From Saccoglossus kowalevskii (Eukaryota > Hemichordata > Enteropneusta > Harrimaniidae): a stretch of DNA of 34,932 nt. The notes beneath the pieces are model-generated. The model was given only the letters and a program-made list of their open reading frames with translations. It was not told the origin of the DNA and did no database searches. Location: the NCBI RefSeq assembly GCF_000003605.2, contig NW_003138109.1:1-34932 (forward strand), written 5' to 3'. Every line of letters begins with the position of its first letter. The first letter of the stretch is position 1. Made by a program: the position numbers and the translations under genes. This document shows positions 25,250 through 34,445 of the stretch, piece after piece.

Positions 25250-25295
25250 GACTGGAAAACATTTTGTCCATGTTATCACTGACTGGAAAATATTG
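25250..25295 (+). repeat. join with three clustered indels
   Basis: D' reads GGAAAACATTTTG (one A added), the next core CATGTTATCACTG (two bases lost), and F reads GGAAAATATTG (one A added). The net change is zero, so register is kept. This is also where gamma stops and beta's F G' C A N begins, skipping C B A E. It may be a recombination scar or a sequence error in runs of A and T. Confidence 0.85.
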
Positions 25296-25740
25296 AGCAC
25301 ATGTTTATTCACTGACTAGAAACATTGTGTTCATGTTTATTCACTGACTGGAAACATTGTGCACATGTTTATTCACTGACTGGAAACATTGAGCACATGT
25401 TTATTCACTGACTGGGAACATAGTGTCCATGTTTATTCACTGACTGGAAACATTGAGCACATGTTTATTCACTGACCGGGAACATTGTGTCCGTGTTTAT
25501 TCACTGACTGGAAATATTGAGCACATGTTTATTCACTGACTAGGAACATTGTGTTCATGTTTATTCACTGACTGGAAACATTGTGCACATGTTTATTCAC
25601 TGACTGGAAACATTGTGCACATGTTTATTCACTGACTGGGAACATTGTGTTCATGTTCATTTACCGACTTGAAACTTTGAGCACATGTTTATTCACTGAC
25701 TGGAAACATTGTGCACATGTATATTCACTGACTGGAAACA
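25296..25740 (+). repeat. beta tail plus five-monomer alpha head
   Basis: Order: G' C A N A E* F G C C H I2 C, then a new unit. The alpha head at 25581-25740 is cut after five monomers, so I2 is followed four monomers later by another H and I1. N-A-E*-F-G to I2 follows the rule seen in all six copies. Confidence 0.85.
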
Positions 25741-26348
25741 TTGTGCACATGTTTATTCACTGACTGGAAACATTGTGCACATGTTTATTCACTGACTGGG
25801 AACATTGTGTTCATGTTTATTTACCGACTTAAAACTTTGAGCACATGTTTATTCACTGACTGGAAACATTGTGTACATGTATATTCACTGACTGGGAACA
25901 TTGAGCACATGTTTATTCACTGACCGGGAACATTGTGTCCATGTTTATTCACTGACTGGAAATATTGAGCACATGTTTATTCACTGACTAGGAACATTGT
26001 GTTCATGTTTATTCACTGACTGGGAACATTGTGTCCATGTTTATTCACTGACTGAAAACATTGAGCACATGTTTATTCACTGACTGGAAACATTGAGCAC
26101 ATGTTTATTCACTGACTGGGAACATTGTGTCCATGTTTATTCACTGACTGGAAACATTGTGCACATGTTTATTCACTGACTGGGAACATTGTTTCCATGT
26201 TTATTCACTGACTGGAAACATTGAGCACATGTTTATTCACTGACCGGGAACATTGTGTCCATGTTTATTCACTGACTGGAAATATTGAGCACATGTTTAT
26301 TCACTGACTAGGAACATTGTGTTCATGTTTATTCACTGACTGGAAACA
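25741..26348 (+). repeat. beta-headed 19-mer, partner of 27565-28172
   Basis: Order: C C H I1 J P E F G B O A B C B A E F G. It matches 27565-28249 at an offset of 1,824 up to about 26425. Both carry the private GTTTCC end on the last B (26191 and 28015). The I1 here reads ACTTAAAACTTTG. Confidence 0.88.
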
Positions 26349-26988
26349 TTGTGCACATGTTTATTCACTGACTGGAAACATTGTGCACATGTTTATTCAC
26401 TGACTGGGAACATTGTGTTCATGTTCATTTACCGACTTGAAACTATGAGCACATGTTTATTCACTGACTGGAAACATTGTGCACATGTATATTCACTGAC
26501 TGGGAACATTTTGTCCATGTTTATTCACTGACTGGAAACATTGTGCACATGTTTATTCACTGACTGGGAACATTTTGTCCATGTTTATTCACTGACTGGA
26601 AACATTGTGCACATGTTTATTCACTGACTGGGTACATTGTGTCCATGTTTATTCATTAACTGGAAACATTGAGCACATGTTTATTCACTGACTGGGAACA
26701 TTGTGTCCATATTTATTCACTGACTGGAAACATTGAGCACATGTTTATTCACTGACTGGAAACATTTTGTCCATGTTTATTCACTGACTGGAAACATTGT
26801 GCACATGTTTATTCACTGACTGGGAACATTGTGTCCATGTTTATTCACTGACTGGAAACATTGAGCACATGTTTATTCACTGACCGGGAACATTGTGTCC
26901 ATGTTTATTCACTGACTGGAAATATTGAGCACATGTTTATTCACTGACTAGGAACATTGTGTTCATGTTTATTCACTGACTGGAAACA
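26349..26988 (+). repeat. alpha/gamma unit, 20 monomers (640 bp)
   Basis: Order: C C H I2 C D C D C K L' M A D' C B A E F G. It is alpha with D C duplicated and with the gamma markers L' and D'. I2 reads AAACTATGAG at about 26440. Confidence 0.86.
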
Positions 26989-27564
26989 TTGTGCACATGT
27001 TTATTCACTGACTGGAAACATTGTGCACATGTTTATTCACTGACTGGGAACATTGTGTTCATGTTCATTTACCGACTTGAAACTTTGAGCACATGTTTAT
27101 TCACTGACTGGAAACATTGTGCACATGTATATTCACTGACTGGGAACATTTTGTCCATGTTTATTCACTGACTGGAAACATTGTGCACATGTTTATTCAC
27201 TGACTGGGTACATTGTGTCCATGTTTATTCATTGACTGGAAACATTGAGCACATGTTTATTCACTGACTGGGAACATTGTGTCCATATTTATTCACTGAC
27301 TGGAAACATTGAGCACATGTTTATTCACTGACTGGGAACATTTTGTCCATGTTTATTCACTGACTGGAAACATTGTGCACATGTTTATTCACTGACTGGG
27401 AACATTGTGTCCATGTTTATTCACTGACTGGAAACATTGAGCACATGTTTATTCACTGACCGGGAACATTGTGTCCATGTTTATTCACTGACTGGAAATA
27501 TTGAGCACATGTTTATTCACTGACTAGGAACATTATGTTCATGTTTATTCACTGACTGGAAACA
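26989..27564 (+). repeat. alpha higher-order unit (576 bp)
   Basis: Full alpha order. The G monomer ends ATTATGTTC at about 27530, the only change noted. Confidence 0.9.
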
Positions 27565-28172
27565 TTGTGCACATGTTTATTCACTGACTGGAAACATTGT
27601 GCACATGTTTATTCACTGACTGGGAACATTGTGTTCATGTTTATTTACCGACTTGAAACTTTGAGCACATGTTTATTCACTGACTGGAAACATTGTGTAC
27701 ATGTATATTCACTGACTGGGAACATTGAGCACATGTTTATTCACTGACCGGGAACATTGTGTCCATGTTTATTCACTGACTGGAAATATTGAGCACATGT
27801 TTATTCACTGACTAGGAACATTGTGTTCATGTTTATTCACTGACTGGGAACATTGTGTCCATGTTTATTCACTGACTGAAAACATTGAGCACATGTTTAT
27901 TCACTGACTGGAAACATTGAGCACATGTTTATTCACTGACTGGGAACATTGTGTCCATGTTTATTCACTGACTGGAAACATTGTGCACATGTTTATTCAC
28001 TGACTGGGAACATTGTTTCCATGTTTATTCACTGACTGGAAACATTGAGCACATGTTTATTCACTGACCGGGAACATTGTGTCCATGTTTATTCACTGAC
28101 TGGAAATATTGAGCACATGTTTATTCACTGACTAGGAACATTGTGTTCATGTTTATTCACTGACTGGAAACA
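27565..28172 (+). repeat. beta-headed 19-mer (608 bp)
   Basis: Same order as 25741-26348 with the shared GTTTCC marker at 28015. The two copies part at the next I monomer: I2 after the first copy, I1 after this one. Confidence 0.88.
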
Positions 28173-28812
28173 TTGTGCACATGTTTATTCACTGACTGGA
28201 AACATTGTGCACATGTTTATTCACTGACTGGGAACATTGTGTTCATGTTTATTTACCGACTTGAAACTTTGAGCACATGTTTATTCACTGACTGGAAACA
28301 TTGTGTACATGTATATTCACTGACTGGGAACATTGAGCACATGTTTATTCACTGACCGGGAACATTGTGTCCATGTTTATTCACTGACTGGAAATATTGA
28401 GCACATGTTTATTCACTGACTAGAAACATTGTGTTCATGTTTATTCACTGACTGGGTACATTGTGTCCATGTTTATTCATTGACTGGAAACATTGAGCAC
28501 ATGTTTATTCACTGACTGGGAACATTGTGTCCATATTTATTCACTGACTGGAAACATTGAGCACATGTTTATTCACTGACTGGGAACATTTTGTCCATGT
28601 TTATTCACTGACTGGAAACATTGTGCACATGTTTATTCACTGACTGGGAACATTGTGTCCATGTTTATTCACTGACTGGAAACATTGAGCACATGTTTAT
28701 TCACTGACCGGGAACATTGTGTCCATGTTTATTCACTGACTGGAAATATTGAGCACATGTTTATTCACTGACTAGGAACATTGTGTTCATGTTTATTCAC
28801 TGACTGGAAACA
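28173..28812 (+). repeat. beta head fused to alpha tail, 20 monomers (640 bp)
   Basis: Order: C C H I1 J P E F G' K L M A D C B A E F G. The nine-monomer beta head is joined directly to K-L-M of alpha. A similar G'-K join lies at about 1490. Confidence 0.87.
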
Positions 28813-29708
28813 TTGTGCACATGTTTATTCACTGACTGGAAACATTGTGCACATGTTTATTCACTGACTGGGAACATTGTGTTCATGTTTATTTACCGAC
28901 TTGAAACTTTGAGCACATGTTTATTCACTGACTGGAAACATTGTGTACATGTATATTCACTGACTGGGAACATTGAGCACATGTTTATTCACTGACCGGG
29001 AACATTGTGTCCATGTTTATTCACTGACTGGAAATATTGAGCACATGTTTATTCACTGACTAGGAACATTGTGTTCATGTTTATTCACTGACTGGAAACA
29101 TTGTGCACATGTTTATTCACTGACTGGAAACATTGAGCACATGTTTATTCACTGACTGGGAACATTGTGTCCATGTTTATTCACTGACTGGAAACATTGA
29201 GCACATGTTTATTCACTGACTGGGAACATTTTGTCCATGTTTATTCACTGACTGGAAACATTGAGCACATGTTTATTCACTGACCGGGAACATTGTGTCC
29301 ATGTTTATTCACTGACTGAAAACATTGAGCACATGTTTATTCACTGACTGGAAACATTGAGCACATGTTTATTCACTGACTGGGAACATTGTGTCCATGT
29401 TTATTCACTGACTGGAAACATTGAGCAAATGTTTATTCACTGACTGGAAACATTGAGCACATGTTTATTCACTGACTGGGAACATTGTGTTCATGTTTAT
29501 TCACTGACTGGAAACATTGAGCACATGTTTATTCACTGACTGGGAACATTTTGTCCATGTTTATTCACTGACTGGAAACATTGAGCACATGTTTATTCAC
29601 TGACTGGAAACATTGTGTCCATGTTTATTCACTGACTGAAAACATTGAGCACATGTTTATTCACTGACTGGGAACATTGTGTTCATGTTTATTCACTGAC
29701 TGGAAACA
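28813..29708 (+). repeat. beta head with A/H/D/Q/O run, 28 monomers (896 bp)
   Basis: Order: C C H I1 J P E F G C A B A D A E O A B A A H A D A Q O H. It parallels 5148-6045. GAGCAAATG at about 29427 breaks the usual CACATG. The final H (GTGTTC) replaces B and leads into a new beta unit. Confidence 0.85.
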
Positions 29709-30220
29709 TTGTGCACATGTTTATTCACTGACTGGAAACATTGTGCACATGTTTATTCACTGACTGGGAACATTGTGTTCATGTTTATTTACCGACTTGA
29801 AACTTTGAGCACATGTTTATTCACTGACTGGAAACATTGTGTACATGTATATTCACTGACTGGGAACATTGAGCACATGTTTATTCACTGACCGGGAACA
29901 TTGTGTCCATGTTTATTCACTGACTGGAAATATTGAGCACATGTTTATTCACTGACTAGAAACATTGTGTTCATGTTTATTCACTGACTGGAAACATTGT
30001 GCACATGTTTATTCACTGACTGGAAACATTGAGCACATGTTTATTCACTGACTGGGAACATAGTGTCCATGTTTATTCACTGACTGGAAACATTGAGCAC
30101 ATGTTTATTCACTGACCGGGAACATTGTGTCCGTGTTTATTCACTGACTGGAAATATTGAGCACATGTTTATTCACTGACTAGGAACATTGTGTTCATGT
30201 TTATTCACTGACTGGAAACA
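29709..30220 (+). repeat. beta higher-order unit (512 bp)
   Basis: Full 16-monomer beta order with N at about 30060 and E* at about 30131. Here beta precedes alpha, where in the other two full pairs it follows. Confidence 0.9.
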
Positions 30221-30796
30221 TTGTGCACATGTTTATTCACTGACTGGAAACATTGTGCACATGTTTATTCACTGACTGGGAACATTGTGTTCATGTTCAT
30301 TTACCGACTTGAAACTTTGAGCACATGTTTATTCACTGACTGGAAACATTGTGCACATGTATATTCACTGACTGGGAACATTTTGTCCATGTTTATTCAC
30401 TGACTGGAAACATTGTGCACATGTTTATTCGCTGACTGGGTACATTGTGTCCATGTTTATTCATTGACTGGAAACATTGAGCACATGTTTATTCACTGAC
30501 TGGGAACATTGTGTCCATATTTATTCACTGACTGGAAACATTGAGCACATGTTTATTCACTGACTGGGAACATTTTGTCCATGTTTATTCACTGACTGGA
30601 AACATTGTGCACATGTTTATTCACTGACTGGGAACATTGTGTCCATGTTTATTCACTGACTGGAAACATTGAGCACATGTTTATTCACTGACCGGGAACA
30701 TTGTGTCCATGTTTATTCACTGACTGGAAATATTGAGCACATGTTTATTCACTGACTGGGAACATTTTGTTCATGTTTATTCACTGACTGGAAACA
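30221..30796 (+). repeat. alpha higher-order unit (576 bp)
   Basis: Alpha order with TTCGCTGAC before K at about 30430. The last monomer reads CTGGGAACATTTTGTTC where G would have CTAGGAACATTGTGTTC. Confidence 0.88.
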
Positions 30797-31468
30797 TTGT
30801 GCACATGTTTATTCACTGACTGGGTACATTGTGCACATGTTTATTCACTGACTGGGAACATTGTGTTCATGTTTACTTACCGACTTGAAACTTTGAGCAC
30901 ATGTTTATTCACTGACTGGGTACATTGTGTCCATGTTTATTCACTGACTGGAAACATTGAGCACATGTTTATTCACTGACTGGAAACATTGAGCACATGT
31001 TTATTCACTGACTGGGAACATTGTGTTCATGTTTATTCACTGACTGGAAACATTGAGCACATGTTTATTCACTGACTGGGAACATTTTGTCCATGTTTAT
31101 TCACTGACTGGAAACATTGAGCATATGTTTATTCACTGACTGGAAACATTGTGTCCATGTTTATTCACTGACTGAAAACATTGAGCACATGTTTATTCAC
31201 TGACTGGGAACATTGTGTCCATGTTTATTCACTGACTGGGAACATTTTGTCCATGTTTATTCACTGACTGGAAACATTGTGCACATGTTTATTCACTGAC
31301 TGGGTACATTGTGTCCATGTTTATTCATTAACTGGAAACATTGAGCACATGTTTATTCACTGACTGGGAACATTGTGTCCATATTTATTCACTGACTGGA
31401 AACATTGAGCACATGTTTATTCACTGACTGGAAACATTGTGTTCATGTTTATTCACTGACTGGAAACA
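30797..31468 (+). repeat. gamma unit with 192-bp deletion, 21 monomers
   Basis: Order: C K(GTGCA) H I K A A H A D A Q O B D C K L' M A, then a hybrid GGAAACATTGTGTTC. The gamma part matches 7833 onward at an offset of 23,091 and shares the CATATG variant (31122-31127 and 8031-8036). The hybrid is the front of D' and the back of G, so six monomers between them were removed in register. Confidence 0.87.
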
Positions 31469-32429
31469 TTGTGCACATGTTTATTCACTTACTGGAAACA
31501 TTGTGCACATGTTTATTCACTGACTGGGAACATTGTGTTCATGTTCATTTACCGACTTGAAACTTTGAGCACATGTTTATTCACTGACTGGAAACATTGT
31601 GCACATGTATATTCACTGACTGGAAACATTTTGTCCATGTTTATTCACTGACTGGAAAACATTGTGTCCATGTTTATTCACTGACTGAAAACATTGTGTC
31701 CATGTTTACTCACTGATTAGAAACATTGTGCACATGTTTATTCACTGACTGGGAACATTGTGTCCATGTTTATTCACTGACTGAAAACATTGTGCACATG
31801 TTTATTCACTGACTGGAAACATTGTGCACATGTTTATTCACTGACTGGGAACATTTTGTCCATGTTTATTCACTGACTGGAAACATTGGGCACATGTTTA
31901 TTCACTGACTGGAAACATTGTGTCCATGTTTATTCACTAACTGAAAACATTGAGCACATGTTTATTCACTGACTGGGAACATTGTGTCCATGTTTATTCA
32001 CTGACTGGGAACATTTTGTCCATGTTTATTCACTGACTGGAAACATTGTGCACATGTTTATTCACTGACTGGGTACATTGTGTCCATGTTTATTCATTAA
32101 CTGGAAACATTGAGCACATGTTTATTCACTGACTGGGAACATTGTGTCCATATTTATTCACTGACTGGAAACATTGAGCACATGTTTATTCACTGACTGG
32201 AAACATTTTGTCCATGTTTATTCACTGACTGGAAACATTGTGCACATGTTTATTCACTGACTGGGAACATTGTGTCCATGTTTATTCACTGACTGGAAAC
32301 ATTGAGCACATGTTTATTCACTGACCGGGAACATTGTGTCCATGTTTATTCACTGACTGGAAATATTGAGCACATGTTTATTCACTGACTAGGAACATTG
32401 TGTTCATGTTTATTCACTGACTGGAAACA
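31469..32429 (+). repeat. alpha head, rare block and gamma tail (961 bp)
   Basis: Order: C C(CACTTACTGG) H I2 C D' Q R S B T C D A Q O B D C K L' M A D' C B A E F G. The Q after D' has one extra A (GGAAAACATTGTG, about 31655), which explains 961 where 960 is expected. R-S-B-T repeats the rare block of 12430 and 16170 but lacks U. One A reads ATTGGGCA at about 31890. Confidence 0.86.
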
Positions 32430-33133
32430 TTGTGCACATGTTTATTCACTGACTGGAAACATTGTGCACATGTTTATTCACTGACTGGGAACATTGTGTT
32501 CATGTTCATTTACCGACTTGAAACTTTGAGCACATGTTTATTCACTGACTGGAAACATTGTGCACATGTATATTCACTGACTGGGAACATTTTGTCCATG
32601 TTTATTCACTGACTGGAAACATTGTGCACATGTTCATTCACTGACTGGGTACATTGTGTCCATGTTTATTCATTGACTGGAAACATTGAGCACATGTTTA
32701 TTCACTGACTGGGAACATTGTGTCCATGTTTATTCACTGACTGGAAACATTGTGCACATGTTTATTCACTGACTGGGTACATTGTGTCCATGTTTATTCA
32801 TTAACTGGAAACATTGAGCACATGTTTATTCACTGACTGGGAACATTGTGTCCATATTTATTCACTGACTGGAAACATTGAGCACATGTTTATTCACTGA
32901 CTGGAAACATTTTGTCCATGTTTATTCACTGACTGGAAACATTGTGCACATGTTTATTCACTGACTGGGAACATTGTGTCCATGTTTATTCACTGACTGG
33001 AAACATTGAGCACGTGTTTATTCACTGACCGGGAACATTGTGTCCATGTTTATTCACTGACTGGAAATATTGAGCACATGTTTATTCACTGACTAGGAAC
33101 ATTGTGTTCATGTTTATTCACTGACTGGAAACA
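32430..33133 (+). repeat. local alpha amplification, copy 1 (22 monomers)
   Basis: Order: C C H I2 C D C K L B C K L' M A D' C B A E F G. Alpha's first nine monomers run through L and one B, then re-enter at C K L'. CATGTTCATTCACTG at about 32631 and CACGTG at 33011-33016 are local changes. Confidence 0.87.
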
Positions 33134-33869
33134 TTGTGCACATGTTTATTCACTGACTGGAAACATTGTGCACATGTTTATTCACTGACTGGGAACATTG
33201 TGTTCATGTTCATTTACCGACTTGAAACTTTGAGCACATGTTTATTCACTGACTGGAAACATTGTGCACATGTATATTCACTGACTGGGAACATTTTGTC
33301 CATGTTTATTCACTGACTGGAAACATTGTGCACATGTTTATTCACTGACTGGGTACATTGTGTCCATGTTTATTCATTGACTGGAAACATTGAGCACATG
33401 TTTATTCACTGACTGGGAACATTGTGTCCATATTTATTCACTGACTGGAAACATTGAGCACATGTTTATTCACTGACTGGAAACATTGTGCACATGTTTA
33501 TTCACTGACTGGGTACATTGTGTCCATGTTTATTCATTAACTGGAAACATTGAGCACATGTTTATTCACTGACTGGGAACATTGTGTCCATATTTATTCA
33601 CTGACTGGAAACATTGAGCACATGTTTATTCACTGACTGGAAACATTTTGTACATGTTTATTCACTGACTGGAAACATTGTGCACATGTTTATTCACTGA
33701 CTGGGAACATTGTGTCCATGTTTATTCACTGACTGGAAACATTGAGCACATGTTTATTCACTGACCGGGAACATTGTGTCCATGTTTATTCACTGACTGG
33801 AAATATTGAGCACATGTTTATTCACTGACTAGGAACATTGTGTTCATGTTTATTCACTGACTGGAAACA
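33134..33869 (+). repeat. local alpha amplification, copy 2 (23 monomers)
   Basis: Order: C C H I2 C D C K L M A C K L' M A D' C B A E F G. It differs from copy 1 mainly in having M A where copy 1 has B, a one-monomer length change at the same join. D' reads TTGTACATG at about 33649. Confidence 0.87.
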
Positions 33870-34445
33870 TTGTGCACATGTTTATTCACTGACTGGAAAC
33901 ATTGTGCACATGTTTATTCACTGACTGGGAACATTGTGTTCATGTTCATTTACCGACTTGAAACTTTGAGCACATGTTTATTCACTGACTGGAAACATTG
34001 TGCACATGTATATTCACTGACTGGGAACATTTTGTCCATGTTTATTCACTGACTGGAAACATTGTGCACATGTTTATTCACTGACTGGGTACATTGTGTC
34101 CATGTTTATTCATTGACTGGAAACATTGAGCACATGTTTATTCACTGACTGGGAACATTGTGTCCATATTTATTCACTGACTGGAAACATTGAGCACATG
34201 TTTATTCACTGACTGGGAACATTTTGTCCATGTTTATTCACTGACTGGAAACATTGTGCACATGTTTATTCACTGACTGGGAACATTGTGTCCATGTTTA
34301 TTCACTGACTGGAAACATTGAGCACATGTTTATTCACTGACCGGGAACATTGTGTCCATGTTTATTCACTGACTGGAAATATTGAGCACATGTTTATTCA
34401 CTGACTAGGAACATTGTGTTCATGTTTATTCACTGACTGGAAACA
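33870..34445 (+). repeat. alpha higher-order unit (576 bp)
   Basis: Full alpha order without the K-L' re-entry of its two upstream neighbours. It is the eighth full-length alpha unit in the window. Confidence 0.9.

Noticed and set aside
1212-34052. About forty plus-strand open frames of 60-92 codons with near-identical products rich in FTDW and YSLTGNI
   Set aside because: They are artefacts of the repeat. Each frame is closed every 96 bp by the TGA in the core; frames open only where I (CGA), CTTACT (TTA) or CAGACT (AGA) removes one TGA. They begin at TTG, not ATG, have fixed length set by the period, and lack any domain, signal or ribosome-binding context.
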